NCBI GenBank assembly: GCA_943704425.1
Contig: CALSCP010001971.1
Span: forward strand, 1-23,418
Direction of reading: 5' to 3'
DNA from: Ministeria vibrans ATCC 50519
Taxonomy: Eukaryota; Opisthokonta; Filasterea
Length of the DNA stretch: 23,418 nt
Part shown: in pieces, positions 1-9,560 of the stretch
Numbering within the stretch: the first letter of the stretch is position 1
Layout: each line of letters opens with the position of its first letter
The notes under the pieces: generated by a model
Told to the model about the DNA's origin: nothing
What the model saw: the letters and a program-made list of their open reading frames with translations, nothing else
Database searches by the model: none
Position numbers and translations under genes: made by a program

Positions 1-72
<72 letters not shown>
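1..72. repeat. (CT)n microsatellite
   Basis: A perfect CT dinucleotide run fills the first 72 bases and continues as interrupted CT-rich DNA to about 300. It probably lies in an intron of the plus-strand exportin-like gene whose last exons follow. The true length is unknown because it starts at the window edge. Confidence 0.97.
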
Positions 73-76
<4 letters not shown>

Positions 77-137
77 CTTTGTTTCTTTCTCCCTCCTTTC
101 TCTCTCTCTCTCTCTCTCTATCACTTTGTTTCTTTCT
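71..137 (+). repeat. Two copies of a dispersed motif containing CTATCACTTTGTTTCTTTCT
   Basis: The 20-mer CTATCACTTTGTTTCTTTCT occurs at 71-90 and again at 118-137, each followed by CCCTCC-type pyrimidine sequence and separated by CT repeats. The same motif recurs on both strands elsewhere in the window, near 2139, 3962, 14301-14380, 18048 and 18940. Confidence 0.9.
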
Positions 138-313
138 CCCTCCCTCCTTTCTCTCTCTCTCTCTCCCTCACTAAGAGCTATCTACTCATTCACTCGCTCT
201 TCACTTTTCTTACTTCTTCTTCTTCTTGTTCTTCTTTTCTCTCTGTTTTATTTGACTCCTAATTATCTGTGTCTCTCTCTTTGCTTCTCCCCTCTTCTCT
301 CTGTGTACGACAG

Positions 314-570
314 TTTTTTCAGTCGCTACAGGGGCGTTTGGTGGCCATGCAGGCTGTCGCCCACCAGCCTGCTCTGCGCGAGCTCTTTGCCTCTCTCATG
401 GTGGACGTCGACCGCAGTACCTCTCTCAAGAACCGCGACAAGTTCACTCAGAATCTTACACTCTTCAAGAACTCTCTTGCTCGCGTACGACCTTTTTTAT
501 ATTGGTTTCGTTCATTTGTCTCACTTTGTTTTGTATATAGGTTCCAATTCAGTCGGTGGGTCACTTGTGA
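314..570 (+). CDS. XPO7: C-terminal end of an exportin-7-like protein (partial)
   Basis: The last two coding exons are visible: about 314-484 and 541-570, with stop TGA at 568-570, joined across a 56-nt intron (GTACGA...TATATAG). The tail contains KNRDKFTQNLTLFKN followed by a short end. From memory of the family this matches the exportin-7/RanBP16 C-terminus, an importin-beta-like HEAT-repeat nuclear export receptor. The upstream acceptor could be at 313 (exon begins FFQSLQ) or at 322; the first aligns better. Everything upstream lies outside the window. The gene ends 70 bp from the end of the convergent SIR2 gene. Identification rests on about 60 residues, so another exportin is possible. 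Confidence 0.55.
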
Positions 571-640
571 ATTTCTTCTTCTTTTTTATACATACACAAT
601 TAACAAAAAAAAACAAAAAAAAAAACAATAGTGTACAACT

Positions 641-1652
641 CTAAAGGGGCACAGAGGCACGTTCAAGGCGAGGGAGGGTGACCTCGGAGGGGCCAAGGAT
701 GTAGTGTGTGTCGAGATCAGACCAACGAGAGTCGCGCAGAGGCCCGTCTGCGTCGGTGTTGACGGAGAACACGGGCGTGCGATGCTGGCGGGCAAGACGC
801 AAGGCAGTGCGCCCGATGCCAACCGAGAGCGATGTGCCAATAAAGACGAGTGCATCGCACGTCGAGAGGTGCTCGGTTGCGCGCGCGTGAAGGTCGACAG
901 GGTATGTTTCGTCAAAGAGCATTGTGTGTGGCAGAATGATGCCCGCGCTGCACACAGGACACGATGGAACCGTGTCGACAAGTGGTATGTCACCTAGAAA
1001 CCAGGGAGGAAGCGTGTCGCATGGAATCGGCGACTTCCAGTCTGAGTGTGCGCACTCTAGATTGCTACAGCGCATTGCGTTGAGACGGCCGTGCAGGTAG
1101 AGCACCCGGTCGGCCGGAGTGCCTGCATCGTCATGAAGCGAATCAATATTTTGTGTCAACACCATCATAGTGTCCTGGTGGTCAGCGACCAGGCGTGCCA
1201 GAGCATTGTGGCCACTGTTTGGAGTAGTGCGAAAGGCAATGCTACACAGAAATGGTGTCAAATCAAAAGCAGGCGTCTGCGAGTGAGCTACGACTCCCCT
1301 CGACTGCTTACAGCTTCCGTGTGGGCATCCAGTAGGTGTTGTACCAATCAACAGGGTCGGAGTTGAGCTGCTTCATCGTAACACGCTCGATTGCATTCCA
1401 TCCAACGCGAGACCACAGAGACGTGTCTGACAGCCAACCAACATGAGCAGCTTACTTCACACACCTCCCGTTCAATGATGTACCGTCGCCACGAAACGTC
1501 GGAATGCCGGAAGCTTTCGAGAGTCCCGCACCGACCAGAAAGGTGATCTTTCGCTGATCGCGAATCATAGCAGACAATCGTTGGATGCTCGCCTCTGTAT
1601 CCTCTTCTGGCGCCACTGTAGCACCATGCCGTCTTCTTCGCGGTCGGTCCAT
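641..1652 (-). CDS. SIR2-family NAD-dependent protein deacylase (sirtuin)
   Basis: Three minus-strand exons (1652-1484, 1426-1241, continuing after an intron at 1311-1242; that is 1652-1484, 1426-1312 and 1241-641) give 294 residues ending in TAG. Introns are 57 and 70 nt. Sirtuin hallmarks are in order: NAD-binding GAGLSKASGIPTFRGD (41-56), TQNIDSLH (124-131), catalytic His145 in YLHG, a zinc site made of Cys153, Cys158, Cys189 and Cys192, then a GTSL nucleotide-loop motif and a late SVN motif. The family removes acyl groups from lysine using NAD+, yielding nicotinamide and O-acyl-ADP-ribose. The N-terminus has an Arg-rich stretch (RPRRRR) that could be a nuclear signal; that is a guess. The subclass (SIRT1-7 type) was not settled, so no symbol is given. 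The first donor is GTACAT at 1483; reading on to a later GT would break the FRGD-DTSLW continuity. Confidence 0.94.
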
Positions 1653-1942
1653 TGTCGGTTAATTGTGAAATTTGTGATCATTTATCATGATTCATTGGTG
1701 CAATTCAATTCTAAGTTGTCAATTACAACTGCCAAATGAGTGTCAAGTCGAGAAGACTCTTCACATTTTCGTCCACGCAGTGCTTTGCACTCTGAATAAC
1801 CTTTGCGTTTTTGGCAAGAATGGGAGACTGAGTGGGCCAGTAGAACGAGGCAGTAAATTGAAATACGAACTAAATGTATAATGCAAACAATCCGTCTCTT
1901 TTTTTCGTTTTCTACATAGATCACGCGTTGCCTGTACTCAAA
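1653..1942. other. Intergenic region upstream of the sirtuin gene and downstream of MAGOH
   Basis: These 290 bases hold the promoter/5' UTR of the SIR2 gene and the 3' end of MAGOH, both on the minus strand. No ORF with credible protein character was seen. A TGATTCA heptamer sits at 1688-1694, 36 bp upstream of the sirtuin ATG; its significance is unknown. Confidence 0.6.
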
Positions 1943-3101
1943 TTAAATGGGCTTGATCTTAAAATGGAGGGAAATCAGAGAGAACACAAGGCACTTGAGA
2001 TCTAAACAAAAAGAAGAACATAATTCAGACGCCAACGAGAACCCTTCATAAGTCACGCCCACCCTCCAACACTCTCTCTTTTACCACGATGGTTCTATCT
2101 GACTCTCCTCTCTCTATATCCCTTTGTTTTTTTCTCTCTATCACTTTGTTTCTTTCTCTCTCTCTCTCTCTCACTTTGTTTCTTTCTCACTCTCATCACT
2201 TTCGCTCTTTCTCGCTCCTTTCTCTCTCTCATTTTTCGCCGCACCTTGAACAAGAAAGTAGAACGTGCGCAGCCCTTCGGGGTCCTTGCTATTGTTGACA
2301 TCCTGAAGCGTTCCCAGTTTCGCTGTCGCAAACGAAATGTGCTCTGTACCAAGCACAATTTCCAGTTCCTGTTCGCCATCACGTCGGTTTGGTGCAGGCC
2401 AGTTCGCGTCGTCCTACACAGAACACACGCACACACAGGCCCAGACAGAGATCAGCAAGGTATGCCCTTCTCCCTTCTCTCTCTCTCTGTGACTCTGTGA
2501 CTCTGTGACTCTGTCTCTCTACCTCCTTGAGCACTTCACTGTCCAGCACCATGTTCTCGATCTCCTTTAGCACAGACGCCCCGACCTTGACTGTCTTTCG
2601 GATCACCGATCCGTTGCGGTAGTTACTGTTGTTTACATATCGAAGCTCGCCTACAAGTGTCGTTTCCGGTGGCAGTCAGAAGGAAGAAGAAGAGAAAAAA
2701 AGAGAAAAAAGAATAAATCGGGAAAGAGAGCCAAGCGAACGCTAGCAATGCTCCCTCGCAACAAACCCCACGGCAGTGGCCCCGCTGCGGACACATGGAG
2801 GGACTGGATTCCACGGAGGATGTCGACGAGACGACGAAACACAAAACGCAAAAAAATATAATATTATAATATAATATCGGATTGACAGGAAAGAACGCGA
2901 TAATCTCGCATGCGCATGGTCCCACACGCATACACACACTTCCGCGGAGTGGAGATGCGCCAATACGGATCGCGAGGACGCCGCAGGACGCGCAGAGACG
3001 ACGCGACAAGTACCGTTGGGGTTGAACTCAAATTCCAGATGCTCGTCGCCGAATTTCCCGACATGGCCGACCCGGTATCGCACGTAAAAGTCGTCGGGCA
3101 T
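1943..3101 (-). CDS. MAGOH: Mago nashi homologue, exon junction complex core subunit
   Basis: Four exons (3101-3014, 2650-2523, 2413-2245, 2001-1943) give 147 residues, against 146 in human MAGOH. The start [18 protein letters not shown], the central [13 protein letters not shown], the segment [13 protein letters not shown], then [12 protein letters not shown] and the end SLHFKIKPI are all near-identical to the family. Mago pairs with Y14 (RBM8A) and locks eIF4A3 on spliced mRNA about 20-24 nt upstream of exon junctions, affecting mRNA localisation and nonsense-mediated decay. Introns are 363, 109 and 243 nt. Intron 1 contains an AT palindrome and intron 3 carries CT-rich DNA with the dispersed motif. 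The gene is divergent from WDR75, with 138 bp between the start codons. Its presence fits an intron-rich genome. Confidence 0.98.
2113..2188 (+). repeat. Dispersed motif cluster in MAGOH intron 3
   Basis: Three consecutive variants of the CTCTATCACTTTGTTTCTTTC motif are visible: a degenerate one from about 2113, an exact one at 2136-2158 and a shortened one near 2170-2188, separated by CT repeats. The MAGOH transcript reads the complementary, purine-rich strand, so this copy is not acting as a pyrimidine tract for that gene. Confidence 0.85.
2859..2879. repeat. AT-only palindromic tract in MAGOH intron 1
   Basis: A short run made only of A and T, with the core ATATAATATTATAATATAAT, can fold on itself. 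It lies inside the 363-nt first intron. Two longer AAT/ATT inverted repeats occur elsewhere in the window. Confidence 0.7.
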
Positions 3102-3239
3102 TCTAATGAACAAGCAGAGTGAAACCAAGTGATCCGAATTGTGATCAGATAAATATTTTTTTAAAAAAAAAGAACACTCTCACTCTCTCTCTCTCACTGA
3201 ACAGTCTCAACACTGATTTATTTCTCACTTCGATTCGGC
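3102..3239. promoter_or_regulatory. Shared promoter region between MAGOH and WDR75
   Basis: Only 138 bp separate the divergent MAGOH and WDR75 start codons, so both promoters must lie here or extend into the neighbouring genes. The segment holds a poly(A) run near 3164-3172 and a CT-rich stretch at about 3178-3197. No convincing TATA box or intron signal was identified. Confidence 0.6.
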
Positions 3240-3912
3240 ATGACCTCCGAGATTGGCTTTGGTAGCCTTACGTCGCTACCGGCCCTGATCAGTCCCGACC
3301 AGCGATACGTTCTCTGTGCCAGTGGCAACCGAGTGCGCATTTACGCTGTCTCCAGCGCCCTTTGCATCGCGACGCTGCGCTGCTCCTTGCCCTCATTGCC
3401 CACAGTAGACGACGCGCAGGATGCTGCGGGCGCCGCGTCGTCAGTCGCAGACGATTTTGTCGTCGCCATGTGGATTCCCGACGAAAACTCACTGCGACTG
3501 CACACCGTCACCGCGTCGGGCGTAGCGCTCGTCTGGGACTACATGGACGGCGTCCTTCTCTCCCATCAGGCTATTGTGCCACCCAAGAGCGGCAAACTCG
3601 CGTCGTGGACCGTTGTCGATGCCGTCCCGCTGCGCGGTGCCGGCGTTCTCGTGCGCACTCTCGAACGCCGTCGAAGAAAGTCTTCTGCCGAAAAGGTATT
3701 GCGCACCCTCCCACTCCCATCGTTGCTGCGAACATGGCTCTCGCGCTCTCTTTCTCTGTGTGTGCGTGTCTGTGTGTTTGCGTGTGTGTTTTATGTTCTA
3801 TTCATCGTGAATCCTGCGCGATCCGCATCTCATATGTATTTTTTCTTTTCTTTCTCTCTCGATCTTGTTTCTCTCTCTCTTTATGTTTCTATCTAATATT
3901 TTTTCTCTTTAT

Positions 3913-3965
<53 letters not shown>

Positions 3966-3983
3966 TACTTTGTTTCTTTCTCC

Positions 3984-4032
<49 letters not shown>

Positions 4033-6876
4033 CTTCCATTTAGGCTTCTCGTGAGCGCGAAGCCACGACGGCCGTTTACCAATGTACCCTGAGCATATTT
4101 TCCGACACGCCGGCGGGGGGCAGTGCGGAGTCGACGGAGGCAGAGGGCGCACAGGCGGCGGCCAAGATGCGCCGCCTGTGCAAGCTGGCCAACTCGGCGA
4201 ACGGCGCTGCATTGGCCGTGCGCCGGCCGGACGGTCTCTACCTTGCCATCGTTGCCAACCGCACGTTGACTCTGTGCAACACAGAGACAGGCGTGATTAC
4301 ACAGTATATATCACCATTATTATTACTATATGTTTTGTTATTACGCTTCTCACCCCCTCACCTCTCTTCTTCTTTTTTTTTTTGTTTTTTGTGCGCAGTC
4401 TCACACACACACGAGCGTTGACAACAGTCGCGTTTCGACCGGGAAACCAACAAGTGGCAACGGGCGACAGCCGTGGCGAGATTCTCTTGTGGCACTTGTT
4501 TGGTGACGACGGCAAGACGCTGTTGACGGGACCGCACGTGAAAACATCGCTGCACTGGCACGCCCAGGCTGTGGGCTCCATCCAGTTTCTTGTGAATGGT
4601 GCATATATGCTCAGTGGTGGTCGTGAAGAGGTCCTTGTCAAGTGGCAATTGAGCACAGGCGGACGCGACTACCTGCCCCGTCTGGGTGGACCCATCTTTG
4701 GCATTTCGACCAACGACACGAGCGGGACGGGCGTCGCAGTGACACTTGCGTGCAACGCAGTGCTCGTCGTGCGCACTCAAGACTGGGCAGTGCGCCAGGC
4801 GATTCGTGGACTCCAGTGCGACACAGAACGCGAGACGGACGCGCGACAGGATCTTCAGTTGCACCTCAAGGCGCGCGTGGCACCCTTGGACGCGTCAGTC
4901 GAGCCCGAGCTGTCATCCACCTGGACCGTCCCTATGGCCATGCACCCGACGCCGTCTGGCCACTCGCACGTTTTGTGCACCGAGGGCCGCGCCGGCACTC
5001 TCGACTTCTTCGATGTCGATCAGAACCGCCATGTGGCGCTGGTCAAGGTGGTCCCCGGCACACATGTGTCGCGCAACGAACGCACGCGTTCTCTTGTACG
5101 CACCCATGTTCACCACGCTGTCTTTGGTGGCGGTGGTGCCACACCGCAGAGTGTGGCGACGAGCAGTGGTCGTCACTTCTTTGTGACGGTGGAGGAGCGG
5201 CTGACGAGTGACAGTGGCGCTTCCGGCAGTGGTAGTGGCGGCGCTTCGCTAAGCGGCAGTGGCGGAGGTGCGTCCGGCGGAGGCGGATCGGGCGCTGATG
5301 ACTCGAGCGATGGCGCCGGGGCAGTGGAAAAGGAAAAGAAGAAGTATGGCGGTCAGGGCGACTGTGTGTTGCGCACAAGTTTGCGCTTCTGGGACTCGGA
5401 CGAGACGCGAGCGGGGCGCAGTGGCTCGGTGAATGTTGGTTATACTGCGGCGTGCTGTGTAGACCAGCCACACAAGCAGGACTCTGTGACGGCCGTGTGT
5501 GCGCACCCGCTTGGGCGTGACATGGTTGTTACGTGTGGTGGCGCCACCTTCAATGTGTGGTGTCGTGCGGCGGGGCCCGGTGCCACCTGGGCGTGCCGCA
5601 GTGTGGGTTTCTACCGCGACCACAAGTGTCACGACGCCGCCTTCTCGCACGACGGCTCTGTACTTGCCGTCGCCTCGGGCCACACCGTCACCCTGTGGGA
5701 TCCCGACACGAACGAGCTGCGACACACCCTCTGCGACGGTCTGCGCAAGGAGACGGTACGTCGCGTGGCGTTTGTCGGTGACCGCTACCTCGTGGCCATT
5801 GTTCGCTCACGCCTCACCGACACCGACTCTCTGCGTGTGTGGAACTTGCTCACACTCTCCGTCTGGTGGTCTTGTCACCTTGAGGGCCACGTGACTGCCT
5901 TCACCGTCACTCCATCGCGTGTCCTTGTGCTCTTGCGTGCTGGCCGTGCTGCCCTTGCTTTTGACCCATCCTCTCCAAGTACGATATTGCATTATTTTTA
6001 ATAATAACATAATATAATAATAGCTGTTATTATTATTATTATTATCATCATTATTAATATTATCATTGGTGTCTTGTCACGGTATTGACTCTGTATGCAT
6101 GTAGCACCAAAACTGACGTGTCCCCTTGACGTGGGTCGTATTGTGGGAGCAGTTGCCGACAGTGCACATTCAGTCATTCTTATGAACCACCGGTACGTCT
6201 CCTCCTTACTGCCTCTTTGTTCACTCATTCTATGTCAATGTCATTACATCGTACAACTGGGTATTTATTTATGTTTTCTTTTTTTTTCTTTTTTTTTGCT
6301 ATTAGACGGCAGTTGTATCGACTTATGTTAGACGACGCACCGACAAGTGGGGCGTCTCCTGCTCCTTCCGCGTCTATGACAGGGATTGAGGAGGATGCAG
6401 AGGTGGACGATCAAGCGTTGTACGCAGCAGTGTTTGGCAGGGCACCGCCACGCACGAACAGCAGTGGGAAGGGGATGCGACGGGCCCCTGCGACCAGTGC
6501 CGTGGGACGCGCCGCCAATGCGGTCCTTGCGGCGCCCGTCTATGCCATGGCCGCCATGTCGCAGCTGTTTACGCCCTTTGTCGAGCGGGTGTACAGCGAA
6601 GGGCAGCGCAAACCAATGGAGATTGACAGCGAAGACACCGAACAACATACAGCGACCATTCCCAACAGCAGCAGCAGCAGTAACAAAGTCGACGACGACA
6701 CACTACACCACAAGAGCCGATCGACACATGACGCAGCGCGGGTTCACGCGCAAGGCATAGCGCCCGACGACGACGACCTTGCCTCCCTCGCCGCTCTTTT
6801 TGCCTCTCCTGCCTTTAATGCGTCCTCGTCTTCCGCTCTCAATACCCCCTCCTCAAAGCGTCGCAAGAAGACGTAG
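3240..6876 (+). CDS. WDR75: WDR75/Utp17-like WD40 protein of the SSU processome
   Basis: Five exons (3240-3695, 4044-4303, 4399-5978, 6105-6192, 6306-6876) give 984 residues, stop TAG; introns are 348, 95, 126 and 113 nt. Recognisable Utp17/NAN1 features are an N-terminal propeller start (ISPDQRYVLCASGNRVRIY), the blades TTVAFRPGNQQVATGDSRG and LSGGREEVLVKWQL followed by LPRLGGPI, a second propeller, and a C-terminal segment with APVYAMAAMSQLFTPFV. In yeast and human this protein belongs to the t-UTP/UtpA subcomplex needed for pre-rRNA transcription and 18S processing in the nucleolus. A Gly/Ser low-complexity insert encoded at about 5208-5325 followed by KEKKKK is unusual and probably a surface loop. 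The C-terminus ends in a basic KRRKKT. The length exceeds human WDR75 (about 830) because of inserts. The 3' end is 95 bp from that of UROD. Confidence 0.93.
3917..4031 (+). repeat. CT microsatellite with motif copy in WDR75 intron 1
   Basis: Two CT runs flank one copy of the dispersed motif (variant TCTATTACTTTGTTTCTTTC at about 3961-3980) immediately before the exon 2 acceptor at 4043. Here the pyrimidine strand is the sense strand, so it could serve as a long polypyrimidine tract. Confidence 0.9.
5996..6066. repeat. AAT/ATT inverted repeat in WDR75 intron 3
   Basis: An AATAATA-rich arm is followed by a TTATTATT-rich arm around a GCTG turn near 6024-6027. The RNA could form a long AU hairpin within the 126-nt intron. 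Confidence 0.7.
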
Positions 6877-6971
6877 ATTACTATTAGTTCCACCTTTTCA
6901 ATTTCAAGTACAGAAGCATTACCCAAACAAATGTAATTATCCCCCCAAAACAAAAATAATAAGAGAAATGA

Positions 6972-8413
6972 TCAGTGCGAGTTGTTCTCAAGAGCGGAGT
7001 AGCGATGGACGGCGTCGACAAAGCAGGCAAGGGCGTCGGGGCTGTGGTCGGGGAGCATTCCATGGCCCAGGTTGGCAATCCAAGGCCCACCTGCCTGCTT
7101 GAAGCGTGCAACCATGGCTGCCGTCTCCTGCTCTAGCATGGGCAGATGCGCGTACAAAGCCGCAGGATCAAGGTTCCCCTGAAGCGTGAGGGTGGGCCCG
7201 AGGGCGGCACGCGCGTCTGACGGGTGCGTACACCAGTCGATGCTGACAACGTCAATGGCGTCGCCCGCGGCTGCACTGAGCTCACCGAGCGCCCGGCACG
7301 AGACACCTTTGGGGAAAACGGCAATGGGCACTTGGTGCTGTGCTCCCAGTAGGCGCTTGGTCTGACGTGCCAGCTCAATGAGGTAGGGCATGGCAAACAT
7401 GCGCCAGTGCTCAGGAGAGAGTTCTCCCGCCCAACTGTCAAACAGCTGAAGGATTTGTGCGCCGCCTGAGCGTACCTGGCCCGCCAGATAGACCGCAGAT
7501 ACACGCGTGATAAGCGCCAATAGCTCGTGCGATGCCTCGGGGTTGCGGTAGAGCCATGCTTTGGCCTTGGACAATGTCTTGCTGCCACCGCCCTCGATGC
7601 AATATGCCATGATGGTCCAGGGCGCCCCTGCACGCGAATGAGAAGTGAACGGACGACCACAACATTTCGTTCGTACCACAAAAGCCAAAAAGGGGCACTC
7701 TGCCGTCAAGTTTGGTGCGAGTGAGACGGATGGCATCGTAGACGTAGCCAAGAGAGGCGTCCACATCGACACTGGTGTTGAGACGGCTGAGACACTCAGG
7801 AGTCAACAGTGGCTCAGGAAAATGCGGTCCTTTTCCGGGCACCTAGAGAAACAAATGCATATGGCATGAATGAAAGTGCATGTGACTGGCTGCCTGTGTA
7901 CCATTTCAACGGTGAGACCAAGTGCTTGCGGAATAACCTGTGTGAGGGGAGAGGCATGAGACGAGAGAGTTAAGCACCTTCGCGATGGTCTCTGCAGCAC
8001 CACTCACCAATATGTCACAGAAGATGATGGAGGCATCAAGAGGAAAGCGATCGATGGGCTGTAGAGTGACTTTGCAGGCGAGCTCGGGCGTACGGCACAC
8101 CGTGAAAAACTGTTCAACTGCGCGAAGAGCACGAAACTCGGGAAGGTAGCGACCCGCCTAGCCAAGGGGTGTTTTCTCGATTGAGGGGCGGGATACTCAT
8201 ACTTGGATGCACGTCTACCTGTCTCATCGCCCACACAGGTGCATGCTCAACCTGTTCGCCACGAATCACGCGAAAGATCAAATCGTTCTGAAACCCCCAA
8301 AGTCAATGACGAGTTGAGTTGGGAACAAAAACGAGTCGGGCAATAGACACCTTCATGGGTGGAAACTCATCGGTAGAAACGGTGTCCTCGTTTGCGGGTG
8401 CTATCTCTGTCAT
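6972..8413 (-). CDS. UROD: Uroporphyrinogen decarboxylase
   Basis: Six exons (8413-8351, 8287-8219, 8157-8008, 7937-7902, 7842-7677, 7627-6972) give 379 residues, against 367 in human; stop TGA. The enzyme removes the four acetate carboxyls of uroporphyrinogen III to give coproporphyrinogen III in haem synthesis, normally in the cytosol. The two signature motifs are present: [11 protein letters not shown] (from residue 42, split by intron 2) and [19 protein letters not shown] (from about 159). Counterparts of the human active-site residues Arg37, Arg41, Asp86 and Tyr164 are Arg43, Arg47, Asp92 and Tyr170, all shifted by exactly six; the late His is His350 in NLGHGM. The five introns are only 49-70 nt. 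The gene is divergent from the glutathione peroxidase (144 bp apart) and converges on WDR75. Confidence 0.98.
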
Positions 8414-8557
8414 GTTACAACGACTCACACGTAAAAGATTAAAAAGAATGATTTTTGTGATTTTGTCATTTTTCTTAATTCTTAGTTTCAGTTTTGGGAT
8501 GAGTTTAAAAGATCACAATTCACAGTCATCACACTCTTTCTTCTTCTCGTTTCTGTC
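8414..8557. promoter_or_regulatory. Shared promoter region between UROD and glutathione peroxidase
   Basis: The 144 bp between the two divergent start codons are AT-rich with T-rich runs around 8450-8480. No defined motif was recognised. Haem synthesis and peroxide defence could plausibly be co-regulated, but that is inference from position only. Confidence 0.55.
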
Positions 8558-8831
8558 ATGGGCAACAAGGCTTCGGGAATGGTCTTCCCGGCAGGCACGA
8601 CCTTTCACTCCTTGGAGGCGGCCAACATTGGCGGCACAACCGTGAAAATGTCCGACTATGCGGGCAGCGTCTGTCTCGTCGTCAACGTCGCGTCCAAGTG
8701 AGGGCGGACCGCCCGCAACTACAGAGTACGCCTTGGCTCTTACAGCTACTGTTTGTCTCTCTCTCTCTCTCTGCTCCCGAATGACCCACTCACGCCTTAA
8801 CATCTCAACGAGGCGCATTTCGTTTCGATGT

Positions 8832-8874
<43 letters not shown>

Positions 8875-9399
8875 GTCGTGTTCTCACTGCGCTGCTCATT
8901 GACGTGTTGCAGGAACTCGCCGAAGTCTACAGCACCTACAAAGATGCTGGGCTTAAAATCCTTGCCTTCCCTTGCAACCAGTTTCTGTTTCAAGGTGGGG
9001 TGTGTTCTTTTGCTGCTTTTGCGCTCTGGCGCTGACTGTCTGTGTGTGTGTGTCTGATAGAGCCCGGCACCAACGAAGAAATTGAAAAGTTTGCACGTGC
9101 ACACGGTGCCGAGTACGATCTGTTTGCCAAGATCAAGGTCAACGGCGAAGAGGCGGCGCCCGTGTACCAGTTCCTGAAGCAGCACCAGAACGTTGGACGC
9201 ATCGACGTATGAAGGGCAGCACCCACGCCAAAACACCGCACTAACTTGTTCTTCTTTTTCTGTGGCGTGGTGTTAGTGGAACTTTGCCAAGTTCCTTGTG
9301 GACCGCAAGGGTGTGCCCCGCTACGCATTCAAAAGCAGCAGCAACCCGCTCGACATCAAGAGCGAGATTGAGACATTGCTGGCCGAGCCGGCCGAGTAG
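8558..9399 (+). CDS. Selenocysteine-containing glutathione peroxidase (GPX4-like)
   Basis: Four exons (8558-8725, 8913-8994, 9061-9206, 9277-9399) give 172 residues if the in-frame TGA at codon 48 is read as selenocysteine. The family reduces hydrogen and lipid hydroperoxides. Expected order is intact: VVNVASK-Sec-GRTARNY, ILAFPCNQF (72-80), EPGTNEEI and WNFAKFLVDRKG. The tetrad is Sec48, Gln83, Trp133, Asn134. The resolving-Cys segment of thioredoxin-dependent plant/yeast-type enzymes is replaced here by FARAHGAE without Cys, as in animal GPX4, which suits a Sec enzyme. The start MGNKAS fits an N-myristoylation consensus (Gly2, Ser6). The short length lacks the oligomerisation loop of tetrameric GPX1. 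The first donor is AGA|GTACGC at 8726. A naive annotation would end at TGA or call the GTGAGG there a splice donor, which destroys the frame. Intron 1 (187 nt) contains a 40-base poly(A). Confidence 0.93.
8699..8701 (+). other. In-frame TGA read as selenocysteine (Sec48)
   Basis: The codon follows AAG and precedes GGG CGG ACC. It occupies exactly the position of the peroxidatic Cys/Sec of glutathione peroxidases, and the downstream residues up to ILAFPCNQF align to the family without a gap. TGA is an ordinary stop in UROD, KRI1, AGMO and the exportin-like gene here, so the whole code is not reassigned. Confidence 0.87.
8833..8872 (+). repeat. Poly(A) tract of 40 bases in GPX intron 1
   Basis: An uninterrupted run of 40 A lies 40 bases before the exon 2 acceptor, on the sense strand of the gene. 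It may be a slippage product or the tail of an old retroposed fragment. No flanking target-site duplication was found by eye. Confidence 0.95.
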
Positions 9400-9560
9400 A
9401 CGACATCTCAAACCTCTCCTTGTTTGTTCTTGTTGTTTGCGTGTCTTACCGCTGCCTGTTTTTTTTTGTGTCTTCCTTTTTTATCTTGTGCGCTTCACTT
9501 GATTGCACATATTCACCCATATACACTCACGCTCTCGCACTCCCCCACTTTGGGCACAAT

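Noticed and set aside
126-644. 172-residue plus-strand ORF rich in Ser, Leu and Phe.
   Set aside because: It is a product of CT-repeat and T-rich intron sequence and is in a different frame from the exportin-like exons.
1460-1483. Later donor GTGTGT in SIR2 exon 1 extending the exon past GDGTSLNGR.
   Set aside because: Using GTACAT at 1483 gives FRGD-DTSLWSR, which continues the sirtuin fold in frame; the later donor puts exon 2 in a wrong frame.
5208-5325. Gly/Ser-rich stretch in WDR75 as a possible unspliced intron.
   Set aside because: The frame stays open, there is no GT/AG pair with pyrimidine tract, and the base composition stays exon-like, so a low-complexity loop is simpler.
8698-8912. 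GTGAGG at 8698 as the donor of GPX intron 1.
   Set aside because: Joining AA to any acceptor in the region, including 8912, shifts the frame or fails to supply the Cys/Sec-Gly-x-Thr and Asn-Tyr residues that are present directly after the TGA.
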